From NCBI RefSeq assembly GCF_938030755.1, contig NZ_CALHIF010000059.1, positions 1-41,580 of the forward strand: 41,580 nt of DNA, in the 5' to 3' direction. The translations under genes were made by a program, and so were the position numbers. This DNA is from an uncultured Granulicatella sp. (GTDB lineage Bacteria > Bacillota > Bacilli > Lactobacillales > Aerococcaceae). Positions 6,614 to 13,640 of this stretch are shown in pieces (position 1 is the first letter of the stretch; each line of letters opens with the position of its first letter). The notes beneath the pieces are model-generated. The model saw only the letters and a program-made list of their open reading frames with translations. It searched no databases and was not told where the DNA came from.

Positions 6614-8839
6614 CATGCTTTCGTGCATTGTACGGTTGATTACGTCTAATTGTTGTTCACGAGTTAATTTAATGAAGTTAACTGCGTATCCAGATACACG
6701 AATTGTTAATTGTGGGTATTCTTCTGGGTGTTCCATAGCATCTAATAATGTATCACGGTTGAATACGTTGATGTTTAAGTGGTGACCACCTTTTGAAGCG
6801 TAACCATCTAACATAGAAACTAAGTTTTCTTCTTGTACATCTAATTCACGTCCTAAAGCTTTAGGAATGATTGAGAATGTATTTGAGATACCATCTAATG
6901 CATATTTGTAAGGTACTTTAGCAACTGATGATAATGAAGCTAATGCTCCATGTGTGTCACGACCATGCATTGGGTTAGCACCTGGTGCAAATGGTTCGCC
7001 AGCACGACGTCCATCAGGAGTGTTACCTGTCTTCTTACCATAAACTACGTTAGAAGTAATTGTAAGGATAGAAGTTGTATGTTTAGCATTACGGTAAGTT
7101 TTATGTTTTTTAACTTTAGTCATGAATTCTTTCAATAACCAAATTGCGATTTCGTCAGCGCGATCATCGTTGTTACCATATTTAGGGAAGTCGCCTTCTA
7201 CTTCATAGTCTACAACAACGCCATCTTCATCACGAATTGTCTTAACTTTCGCATATTTAATAGCTGATAATGAGTCAACTGCTACTGAGAATCCAGCGAT
7301 ACCAGTTGCCATTGTACGTAGAATTTCAGTGTCATGTAATGCCATTTCAAGTCTTTCGTAACTGTATTTATCATGCATATAGTGGATGATGTTTAATGTG
7401 TTTAAGTATAAACCACAAATCCATTCCATCATATCGTTGTATTTAGCCATTACTTCATCGTAATCTAAGTATTCTGAAGTAATTGGTTGATACTTAGGAC
7501 CAACTTGTGCTTTAGATTTTTCATCGATACCACCGTTTATCGCATATAATAATGTTTTCGCTAAGTTAGCACGAGCTCCGAAGAATTGCATTTGTTTACC
7601 AATACGCATCGCAGATACACAGCAAGCAATTCCGTAGTCGTCGCCCCACTCTGGACGCATTACATCATCGTTTTCATATTGGATTGCAGATGTATTAATA
7701 GAAGTTTTAGCTGCAAACAATTTGAAGTTTTCTGGTAAACGAGTTGACCATAGAACTGTTAAGTTTGGTTCTGGAGCTGGTCCTAAGTTTACTAATGTGT
7801 GTAAGAAACGGAAACTGTTTTTAGTTACTAATGGACGTCCGTCTTCACCAACACCGGCAATAGATTCAGTTACCCAAGTTGGGTCTCCTGAGAATAATGC
7901 GTTGTATTCAGGTGTACGAGCGAATTTAACTAAACGTAATTTCATTACAAAGTGGTCAACCAGCTCTTGTGCTTCTTGTTCTGTTAATGTTCCGTTTTCT
8001 AAGTCACGTTGTACATAGATATCTAAGAATGTTGAAGTACGTCCTAGAGACATAGCCGCACCATTTTGTTCTTTAATAGCTGCTAAGTAACCTAAGTATA
8101 ACCATTGGAAAGCTTCACGAGCATTTGATGCAGGTTTAGAAATATCGAATCCGTAGATGTTTCCTAATTCTTTTAATTCTAATAATGCACGGTATTGTTC
8201 TGAAACTTCTTCACGTAAACGAATGACATCGTCACTCATAGTGCCATCGCCAATGTTAGCGAAGTCTTTTTGTTTTTCAGCGATTAAACGATCAACCCCG
8301 TATAAAGCTACACGACGGTAGTCACCGATGATACGTCCACGTCCGTAAGCATCTGGTAAACCTGTGATAACACCTGATTTACGAGCTGCACGCATTTCTG
8401 GAGTGTAAGCATCGAATACACCTTGATTGTGAGTTTTACGCCAGTCACGGAAGATACGAGAAATTTCTTCGTCAATCTTGAAACCGTATGCTTCAGCAGA
8501 TTGTTCACTCATACGAATACCACCAAATGGTTGTAAGCTACGTTTGAATGGTTTTTCGGTTTGGAAACCAACAACTGTTTCTAAATCTTTGTTTAAGTAA
8601 CCAGGTCCATGTGAAGTGATTGTTGATACAACTTTAGTGTCCATATCTAAGACACCACCAGCTTCACGTTCTTGTTTGTTCAAGTCCATAACTTGTGCCC
8701 ATAAAGCCTTAGTAGCTTCAGTAGGTCCAGCTAAGAAACTGTCGTCTCCTTCATAAAGTGTGTAGTTTTCTTGGATAAAGTCACGGACATTAACTTCTTC
8801 TTTCCATACTTTACCTTTGAAACCGTTCCATTGTTCCAT
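6611..8839 (-). CDS. pflB: Formate C-acetyltransferase (pyruvate formate-lyase)
   Basis: Glycyl-radical enzyme that converts pyruvate and CoA to acetyl-CoA and formate during anaerobic mixed-acid fermentation. At 742 residues it has near-standard length. The two catalytic cysteines are in GIACCVSAM (about 406-407), and the radical glycine is in RVSGYAVNF near the C-terminus (about Gly717). The open frame runs on to 8908, but the start is set at the ATG at 8839, where the family's usual N-terminus begins (MEQWNGFKGKVWKEE) and AAGGAGG lies 8 bases upstream. Activated by the pflA product encoded downstream. A near-consensus promoter and possible redox-repressor half-sites lie upstream. Confidence 0.98.
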   Translation of the reverse strand: MEQWNGFKGKVWKEEVNVRDFIQENYTLYEGDDSFLAGPTEATKALWAQVMDLNKQEREAGGVLDMDTKVVSTITSHGPGYLNKDLETVVGFQTEKPFKRSLQPFGGIRMSEQSAEAYGFKIDEEISRIFRDWRKTHNQGVFDAYTPEMRAARKSGVITGLPDAYGRGRIIGDYRRVALYGVDRLIAEKQKDFANIGDGTMSDDVIRLREEVSEQYRALLELKELGNIYGFDISKPASNAREAFQWLYLGYLAAIKEQNGAAMSLGRTSTFLDIYVQRDLENGTLTEQEAQELVDHFVMKLRLVKFARTPEYNALFSGDPTWVTESIAGVGEDGRPLVTKNSFRFLHTLVNLGPAPEPNLTVLWSTRLPENFKLFAAKTSINTSAIQYENDDVMRPEWGDDYGIACCVSAMRIGKQMQFFGARANLAKTLLYAINGGIDEKSKAQVGPKYQPITSEYLDYDEVMAKYNDMMEWICGLYLNTLNIIHYMHDKYSYERLEMALHDTEILRTMATGIAGFSVAVDSLSAIKYAKVKTIRDEDGVVVDYEVEGDFPKYGNNDDRADEIAIWLLKEFMTKVKKHKTYRNAKHTTSILTITSNVVYGKKTGNTPDGRRAGEPFAPGANPMHGRDTHGALASLSSVAKVPYKYALDGISNTFSIIPKALGRELDVQEENLVSMLDGYASKGGHHLNINVFNRDTLLDAMEHPEEYPQLTIRVSGYAVNFIKLTREQQLDVINRTMHESM

Positions 8840-8864
8840 AAATTTTTCCTCCTTAGATAATTGG

Positions 8865-8881
8865 TTGTGAAACTTATAACA
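8865..8881. promoter_or_regulatory. Possible Rex-like operator half-site pair in the pflB leader
   Basis: TTGTGAAAC followed by TTATAACA resembles an imperfect Rex (NADH-sensing repressor) box, whose family consensus is an inverted repeat of TTGTGAA. It lies just downstream of the predicted transcription start. A similar TTGTGAAA...TTATAACA arrangement occurs at 8995-9016, and TTTCACAA at 9058-9065. The match is partial, so this is only a suggestion. Confidence 0.3.
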
Positions 8882-8896
8882 GCTATCTACACAAAT

Positions 8897-8924
8897 ATTA
8901 TAACACAATTAAATCTAAGTGCAA
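8897..8924 (-). promoter_or_regulatory. Predicted pflB promoter
   Basis: On the minus strand TTGCAC (8919-8924), 16 bases, then TATAAT (8897-8902) preceded by TGT, giving a consensus extended -10. The predicted start is near 8890, about 50 bases before the ATG. The rest of the 8840-9117 gap holds no gene; it is AT-rich with scattered TTGTGAAA-type half-sites. Confidence 0.75.
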
Positions 8925-9116
8925 TACATAAGTGTAAAAAAATACAAAGAATTTGTTAAATATTGTTATAACCGCTATTTAAAGCCTTCTTAAGTTGTGA
9001 AAGATGTATTATAACAGTTGATTTTGCTGTACTATTTTATTGAAACAGAATGAAACATTTCACAATATGGGCATAATTATTCACAATCTATCCTTTTTTT
9101 ATCTTCATTTTACTAA

Positions 9117-9160
9117 TAAAAAAAGAGCATTATCAAACTAAATTTGATAATGCTCTTTCA
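9117..9160 (-). terminator. Terminator after tRNA-Arg
   Basis: On the minus strand GAGCATTATCAAA pairs perfectly with TTTGATAATGCTC around a 5-base loop, followed by seven T. It begins 7 bases after the tRNA 3' end. Confidence 0.92.
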
Positions 9161-9166
9161 ATTTAG

Positions 9167-9240
9167 CGTTTCAGGAGGGATTCGAACCCCCGACCGTTCG
9201 CTTAGAAGGCGAATGCTCTATCCTGCTGAGCTACTGAAAC
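9167..9240 (-). tRNA. tRNA-Arg (anticodon TCT)
   Basis: The minus strand reads as a full cloverleaf: acceptor GTTTCAG/CTGAAAC with discriminator G, D-arm with TAGCTCAGCAGGATAGAGCA, anticodon stem TTCGC/GCGAA with loop CTTCTAA (anticodon TCT, decoding AGA/AGG), and T-arm with GGTTCGAATCC. The CCA end is not encoded. A perfect consensus promoter lies upstream and a strong terminator downstream, so it is a stand-alone tRNA unit. Confidence 0.97.
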
Positions 9241-9251
9241 AGTACTAAATT

Positions 9252-9280
9252 ATTATACCTAAAGACGAACATTCTGTCAA
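9252..9280 (-). promoter_or_regulatory. Consensus promoter of tRNA-Arg
   Basis: On the minus strand TTGACA (9275-9280), exactly 17 bases, then TATAAT (9252-9257). Both hexamers match the sigma-70/sigma-A consensus at all positions. It is the strongest promoter seen in the window, placed 11 bases before the mature tRNA. Confidence 0.9.
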
Positions 9281-9294
9281 TCGATTTTACAGCC

Positions 9295-9525
9295 TCATTC
9301 CGACTCTTCGGTTTCTTTTTCTTTACCCTCTAGTTTATGCTTTTTTGAAAACAACATGAAGGTATAGATAACCAACATTACCACCGCCATGATTAGCACT
9401 CTTGCTGCTAAGGTAAAATTATATAAAGCTGCAATGGCACTTAATGCAAAGAAAATAATAGTCATATTTTTAACTGTTTCAAGAATGGGGCGTTTTCTTC
9501 CCATTGGATTTGGTCTGTTATCCAT
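9295..9525 (-). CDS. Small two-helix membrane protein, unknown function
   Basis: A 76-residue protein that I do not recognise. A basic N-terminus (NRPNPMGRKR) is followed by two hydrophobic segments, about residues 20-40 (MTIIFFALSAIAALYNFTLA) and 42-59 (VLIMAVVMLVIYTFMLF), and a highly charged C-terminal tail of Lys and Glu. AAGGAG 7 bases before the ATG supports the start, and the site lies in the 3' end of the methyltransferase gene, three bases downstream of which this gene starts, so the two are probably one operon. Confidence 0.75.
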   Translation of the reverse strand: MDNRPNPMGRKRPILETVKNMTIIFFALSAIAALYNFTLAARVLIMAVVMLVIYTFMLFSKKHKLEGKEKETEESE

Positions 9526-9528
9526 TCG

Positions 9529-10299
9529 TTACTCCTTCTTTTCTTTCGTTTTATACATTAATAAAGCTGAAGCAATTGCTACGTTCAATGATTCCGCTTT
9601 TCCAAACATCGGAATTGAAACAACTACATCCGCTATGTCAATAATATTACTAGAGACTCCCTGGCCTTCATTACCAACGACGATAGCTACATCTGTAGCT
9701 CCTTGTAAGATAGTATAATCTTTCGAATCTCGGTGCAGTGCCGTTACGGCTACTTGTGCACCTTTATCTTTAAGCTTTAGTAAGTATTCTTGTAAGTTCG
9801 TTTGGAAAACGGGAATATGAAAATGACTTCCTTGCATCGAACGAAGAACTTTTTCGTTATATAAATCAACAGTCCCCGTCCCTAAAACAACAGCATCAAA
9901 TCCTGCAGCATCAGCCGTTCTAACAATCGTTCCTAGATTACCAGGGTCTTGAACTGCATCTAAAATGATCATACGACCACAATGAGGGAGAGTCTCTTGC
10001 TTAACAATTTCAACAACTGCTATAATCCCTTGAGCCGTCTCAGTCATTGATAACTTATGGAAGACGTCTTGCGATACAACTAGAACCTGTACGTCAGTTT
10101 GACTTAAAAGATATTGAAACTCTTCAAGACGATTACTAGTAACTACTATCAAAGAAATAGGGGCTTTTTCTTTAATCGCTTCTTCAACTAGGTGTTCCCC
10201 TTCAAGAAGATACATCCCTGCTTTCTTACGACCTTTTGAAGTCTGAAGTTTAACAAGCTCCTTAATTTTTTCATTCTTAGGTGAACTAATGATATCCAT
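9529..10299 (-). CDS. TrmH/SpoU family RNA 2'-O-methyltransferase
   Basis: Cytoplasmic SAM-dependent methyltransferase of the SPOUT class, most likely acting on a 23S rRNA ribose. Residues 1-100 form the substrate-binding part (IISSPKNEKIKELVKLQ, the usual start of RlmB/TsnR-like enzymes). The catalytic SpoU domain carries the three motifs: DPGNLGTIVRTADAAGF (motif 1), VVGNEGQGVS (motif 2) and SIPMFGKAESLNVAIASALLMY (motif 3). Length, 256 residues, is normal. The exact rRNA position cannot be told. It overlaps the unknown gene upstream by 14 bases and has GGGGAG as ribosome site. Confidence 0.93.
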   Translation of the reverse strand: MDIISSPKNEKIKELVKLQTSKGRKKAGMYLLEGEHLVEEAIKEKAPISLIVVTSNRLEEFQYLLSQTDVQVLVVSQDVFHKLSMTETAQGIIAVVEIVKQETLPHCGRMIILDAVQDPGNLGTIVRTADAAGFDAVVLGTGTVDLYNEKVLRSMQGSHFHIPVFQTNLQEYLLKLKDKGAQVAVTALHRDSKDYTILQGATDVAIVVGNEGQGVSSNIIDIADVVVSIPMFGKAESLNVAIASALLMYKTKEKKE

Positions 10300-10669
10300 A
10301 CAACTCCCCTTTTAATCCTTCTATTGTATTCATGAATTTCTTTACTTCTGTCTTTTGATTTTGATGAAATCTACATTTCATCGGTACAACGAAAATCTCC
10401 TCTTTATCTAAATATTGCAATGTTAGTTTTGGATTTCCTAAGAGCCTCTTCTCTAAAGAAACATTTTGAATGCGACTTGAAGGAATAACGATTGGTCTAT
10501 TTGCTCTCCAAACACCTTCTTTAGAAGTTTCAAACAGAACGAAGCCATCTCTAGCCCAAAAGAGTACAAAGTTTTGCTCTTCTTTATTTAAAGCTATTAA
10601 GCTGTCGGCATCCGTCATTTCAAATCCGAAGAACCTAATTTGACTTTTTAAATCCTCGATGATTTCCAC
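10286..10669 (-). CDS. Conserved-looking cytoplasmic protein, unknown function
   Basis: A 127-residue protein without signal peptide or membrane segment; I do not recognise the family. It is rich in beta-prone stretches (FVLFWARDGFVLFETSK; PKLTLQYLDKEEIFVVPMK), which would fit a small PH-like or barrel fold, but that is a guess. The start is a GTG at 10669 with AAGGA 8-9 bases upstream. It overlaps the end of the helicase gene by 35 bases and the start of the methyltransferase gene by 14, so it is embedded in an RNA-modification operon and is probably translationally coupled. A link to RNA metabolism is inferred from location only. Confidence 0.7.
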   Translation of the reverse strand: MEIIEDLKSQIRFFGFEMTDADSLIALNKEEQNFVLFWARDGFVLFETSKEGVWRANRPIVIPSSRIQNVSLEKRLLGNPKLTLQYLDKEEIFVVPMKCRFHQNQKTEVKKFMNTIEGLKGELYGYH

Positions 10670-11822
10670 TCTTATTTTCCTTCTTTCGTTTCTGAATTGT
10701 TTTTTTAGAACTTACTTCTTTCTTTTTCAATTGCGTAACTGGTTTTAACTGTCCTGCATATAATTCAAACTGGACCAGTTTATGTTTTCCAGCAACTTTC
10801 TTCAAGTCTCTTAGTTCACGGTCGTTCACTAGGCTCAGAACCAAACCTTCTTTCCCCATACGTCCTGTACGTCCAGAACGATGCGTATATTGCTCCGTAG
10901 AATCTGCAATATCATAATGAATGACGATTGGTAAATCTTGAATATCAAGACCACGTTGCGCAACATCCGTACTTAATAAGAATGGGATTTGGCCCTTCTT
11001 AAATAGGTCAATCGCTTTCTTGCGTTCTGTTTGATGGGCATCGCTTGAAAGAAGTGCAACTGGCACTTGATGATACGCTAACTTTTCACCAAGTAATGCA
11101 GCATTTGCAATCGAATTAACGAAAACTAATGCCTGATTTGCATTTTCTGAGAAAGCGAGTTTTCTTAATACCTCATCACGCTTTCTTGTCGGACACTCTA
11201 TATATCCATGAGTGACATTTGAATGCACAGAGTTCCCCTCTGAAACTTCAATAAATATCGGTTGTATATTAATCCATTTATGAACTTCTTCTAAATTCAT
11301 GTTCTTTGTTGCAGAGAAACATAGTACTTGTCTTTCAGAAGGAAGTTTCTTTACAAGTTCTCTCGTATTACTCAATTGGTCCGAATCGAGTAAATAATCG
11401 GCCTCATCTAATACAAGTAGTTCTACTTGATGTAGCTTTAATTTACGGAGTTTTGAAAGTTCTAATAGTCGACCAGGTGTTCCGACAACAATTTCTGGTT
11501 TTTCTTTTAACTTCTCTACTTGGCGTTTAACGTTTGCTCCCCCTGCTAAAACTTGCACACGAATTTCCGGTATTTTCCATTCTCTAATCACTGTTCCAAT
11601 TTGCTGCGCTAGTTCTTGAGAAGGTGCCACAATAAGAGATTGGAGCGTTTTGTCCGCTTTTACTCTTCCCAAAATAGGAACTACATACGCTAAAGTTTTC
11701 CCAGTCCCTGTAGGCGAGATGGCTACAACGTCAGCTCCTTCTTTAATCAGTTCTTGTGTCTTTTCTTGTATCGGCGTTAATGTGCGGAAGCCATGTTGCT
11801 CCCAAATAGTCTTTGTATTCAT
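10635..11822 (-). CDS. DEAD-box ATP-dependent RNA helicase
   Basis: ATP-dependent RNA unwinding enzyme, likely in ribosome assembly or mRNA turnover. The 395 residues show in order the Q motif (FRTLTPIQEK), Walker A SPTGTGKT (36-43), GTPGR, DEAD (139-142), SAT (170-172), and in the second RecA domain STDVAQRGLDI and HRSGRTGRMG. A short basic tail (KKEVSSKKTIQKRKKENKS) follows and there is no extra RNA-binding domain, so it resembles the small YfmL-like helicases more than CshA. The start follows AAAGGAC. It begins a four-gene operon with the unknown protein, the RNA methyltransferase and the small membrane protein. Confidence 0.95.
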   Translation of the reverse strand: MNTKTIWEQHGFRTLTPIQEKTQELIKEGADVVAISPTGTGKTLAYVVPILGRVKADKTLQSLIVAPSQELAQQIGTVIREWKIPEIRVQVLAGGANVKRQVEKLKEKPEIVVGTPGRLLELSKLRKLKLHQVELLVLDEADYLLDSDQLSNTRELVKKLPSERQVLCFSATKNMNLEEVHKWINIQPIFIEVSEGNSVHSNVTHGYIECPTRKRDEVLRKLAFSENANQALVFVNSIANAALLGEKLAYHQVPVALLSSDAHQTERKKAIDLFKKGQIPFLLSTDVAQRGLDIQDLPIVIHYDIADSTEQYTHRSGRTGRMGKEGLVLSLVNDRELRDLKKVAGKHKLVQFELYAGQLKPVTQLKKKEVSSKKTIQKRKKENKSGNHRGFKKSN

Positions 11823-11864
11823 AAGTGTCCTTTCCGATAACCATTGTTCTTTTAAGTCCTATTT

Positions 11865-11893
11865 ATTTTAACGAAGAAACGCCTATACTTCAA
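11865..11893 (-). promoter_or_regulatory. Predicted promoter of the helicase operon
   Basis: On the minus strand TTGAAG (11888-11893), 17 bases, then TAAAAT (11865-11870), about 43 bases before the ATG and downstream of the ABC transporter terminator. Confidence 0.6.
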
Positions 11894-11913
11894 ATAGTTT
11901 CAACATTTCTATA

Positions 11914-11945
11914 TAAAAAGAGAACTGCTGTTACACAGTTCTCTA
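11914..11945 (-). terminator. Terminator after the ABC permease gene
   Basis: On the minus strand GAGAACTG pairs with CAGTTCTC around an 8-base loop, followed by TTTTT. Confidence 0.87.
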
Positions 11946-11957
11946 TACTATTTTCTA

Positions 11958-12617
11958 TTAAAGTGCCATTTTCTTTTCTAAATATCGTTGCCCTTGTTCA
12001 AAAAGTAAACAGATAATCCAGTAAATAATTGCTACTAGAATATAAACAGTCATGTAGTTTTGTTCCCGACCACCAACAATTTTCGCATTTTGGAAGATAT
12101 CAGGAAGTGAAATCATCGCAACAAGAGACGAACCTTTAATCATATCCAGTAACACATTACTTAATGGCGGTATTGCAATTCTTAACGCTTGAGGAACGAT
12201 TACTTTTTGTAAAGTTTGACGATAACTCATTCCAAAAGACATCGCTGCTTCCCATTGGCCATTATCCACTGCATCCATTGCCGAACGCAATACTTCAGAA
12301 ATATACGCACTGCTCGCAATACTAAAGCAAAGAAGCGCACATACTAATGCTGGTAACGTTATTTTTAGGAATGGTAAACCAAAATATAGTAAGAATAAAA
12401 ATACTAGTGTTGGAGTTCCACGCATAAAGGATACATGGAACATTGCAATCAATCGTAGAAAACGGAATCTGGAGCGTCTCATTAATACGAGAATAAAACC
12501 TAAAATCGTTCCGAATACGAAACTTGTTAATGCGACTCCTAATGTATATCCTAATCCACTAAGGATAAACCAAAAATTGTTAATCGCAATACTAATATCG
12601 AATATTTTATTTAGCAT
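11958..12617 (-). CDS. Polar amino acid ABC transporter permease
   Basis: Inner-membrane permease of the His/Glu/Gln/cystine (HisM/GlnP) family, 219 residues. Hydrophobic segments start at about residue 14 (LSGLGYTLGVALTSFVFGTILGF). The amino-acid permease signature FMRGTPTLVFLFLLYFGLP is followed by the EAA-loop region QWEAAMSFGMSYRQTLQKVIVPQALRIAIPPLSN, where the ATPase would dock. It starts one base after the stop of the binding-protein gene (TAAtATG) without a clear ribosome site, so translational coupling is likely. No ATPase gene follows; the operon ends in a terminator. Confidence 0.94.
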   Translation of the reverse strand: MLNKIFDISIAINNFWFILSGLGYTLGVALTSFVFGTILGFILVLMRRSRFRFLRLIAMFHVSFMRGTPTLVFLFLLYFGLPFLKITLPALVCALLCFSIASSAYISEVLRSAMDAVDNGQWEAAMSFGMSYRQTLQKVIVPQALRIAIPPLSNVLLDMIKGSSLVAMISLPDIFQNAKIVGGREQNYMTVYILVAIIYWIICLLFEQGQRYLEKKMAL

Positions 12618-12618
12618 A

Positions 12619-13494
12619 TTAGTCTACATCTGAAATATCGATTTTTTCTGTTTTGAACTCTTTAGGTTCTGTTACGTCTTGACCAGCGAAGAATTGTTCA
12701 GAGATTTTCTTTAATGTTCCATCTTTCTTCATTGCATCCATCGCTTCATTGAACTTATCACGTAATACAGTGTTATTTAATGAAATTGAGAAGCTTGAGC
12801 TATAAGGATTTGCGTAAACACCTTCATTAATCTTAATGTCGTATTTATCTTTGGCAAAAGCAACCGCGATGGATTGTAAGTAGTAATCGTTGATAATTAC
12901 ATCTGTACGTCCGTTTACTAAATCAGACATATATACATCATTAGTTACGTTATCATAAACGACTAATTCAGCGCCAAGTTTTTTAGCAATCTTCATATAG
13001 TTTGTACTTGCTGCCCCTGCTGCTTTTTTACCTTTTACATCCGCCCATGAATGGATTCCTGAATTGTCACTTCCGCGAACAACCATTGATGTAAATGAGT
13101 ATTTATGAGGTGTAGTGTGTAAATAGTCATTGAAATTTTTTGCGCCTTCTTCAATTGAATAGTTAGCGATATCTGTCATACCACTATCTAAAGCAGTTAA
13201 CATTCCGTCTACACCCATTTCCGTAAATTCAACTTTAAGGTTTAAACGCTTCGCAACTTCCTTCATGATTTCCACATCGTAACCAGTTAGTTCATTATTA
13301 TCATTATGGAATGATTGTGGATATAAAGTACCTGCCGTTGATACTTTAATGACACCAGATTCAACTATTTTATCCCAGTTTGCTTGTGCATCTGAAACTG
13401 ATACAGTTGTTTCTTGTGTTTTTGTTGTGTTTGCTCCGCATGCTGCTAATAATATAGCTACAGCAACGAAACCAGCTTCCATCCATTTTTTCAT
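12619..13494 (-). CDS. Amino acid ABC transporter substrate-binding lipoprotein
   Basis: Extracytoplasmic solute-binding lipoprotein of family 3, 291 residues from the chosen start. The N-terminus has a basic start, a hydrophobic core and the lipobox LAAC, so it is lipid-anchored. The mature part has the family pattern GVIKVSTAGTLYPQSFHNDNNELTGYDVEIMKEVAKRLNLKVEF, the DGMLTALDSGMTDI motif and VNGRTDVIINDYYL. Ligand is probably a polar amino acid or cystine, but cannot be fixed. The frame extends to a GTG at 13506 that lies within the ribosome site AAGGTGG; the ATG at 13494, 8 bases after it, is chosen. A good promoter lies upstream. Confidence 0.94.
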   Translation of the reverse strand: MKKWMEAGFVAVAILLAACGANTTKTQETTVSVSDAQANWDKIVESGVIKVSTAGTLYPQSFHNDNNELTGYDVEIMKEVAKRLNLKVEFTEMGVDGMLTALDSGMTDIANYSIEEGAKNFNDYLHTTPHKYSFTSMVVRGSDNSGIHSWADVKGKKAAGAASTNYMKIAKKLGAELVVYDNVTNDVYMSDLVNGRTDVIINDYYLQSIAVAFAKDKYDIKINEGVYANPYSSSFSISLNNTVLRDKFNEAMDAMKKDGTLKKISEQFFAGQDVTEPKEFKTEKIDISDVD

Positions 13495-13532
13495 TGGTTT
13501 AACCACCTTTTATTTATTTTTCAACAATCAAA

Positions 13533-13561
13533 AAGATAGCACATCTACCCCCAAAAAACAA
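13533..13561 (-). promoter_or_regulatory. Predicted promoter of the amino acid transporter operon
   Basis: On the minus strand TTGTTT (13556-13561), 17 bases, then TATCTT (13533-13538) preceded by TGC (extended -10). A small perfect hairpin GTCTTG/CAAGAC at 13569-13584 lies just upstream and could be an operator or the end of the uvrC terminator zone. The leader is too short for a riboswitch. Confidence 0.6.
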
Positions 13562-13583
13562 AGATTAAGTCTTGGAAACAAGA

Positions 13584-13618
13584 CAAAAAATGAAACAGAT
13601 AAAATACCTGTTTCACTT
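13584..13618 (-). terminator. Terminator after uvrC
   Basis: On the minus strand GTGAAACAG pairs with CTGTTTCAT around a 9-base loop, followed by TTTTTT. Confidence 0.82.
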
Positions 13619-13640
13619 TATTGTTTTTACACTTAATATT

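Noticed and set aside
6510..6785. Plus-strand frame of 91 residues over the pflB 3' end
   Set aside because: It overlaps pflB and the hairpin unit antisense, with no ribosome site or promoter.
10286..10669. Possible shadow frame because of overlaps on both sides
   Set aside because: Rejected as a shadow: it fills a 345-base gap between real genes, has a ribosome site, and gives a protein-like composition, so it is kept as a gene.
13495..13640. Riboswitch or T-box leader before the amino acid transporter
   Set aside because: The stretch between promoter -10 and start is under 40 bases, and the one hairpin upstream is the uvrC terminator.
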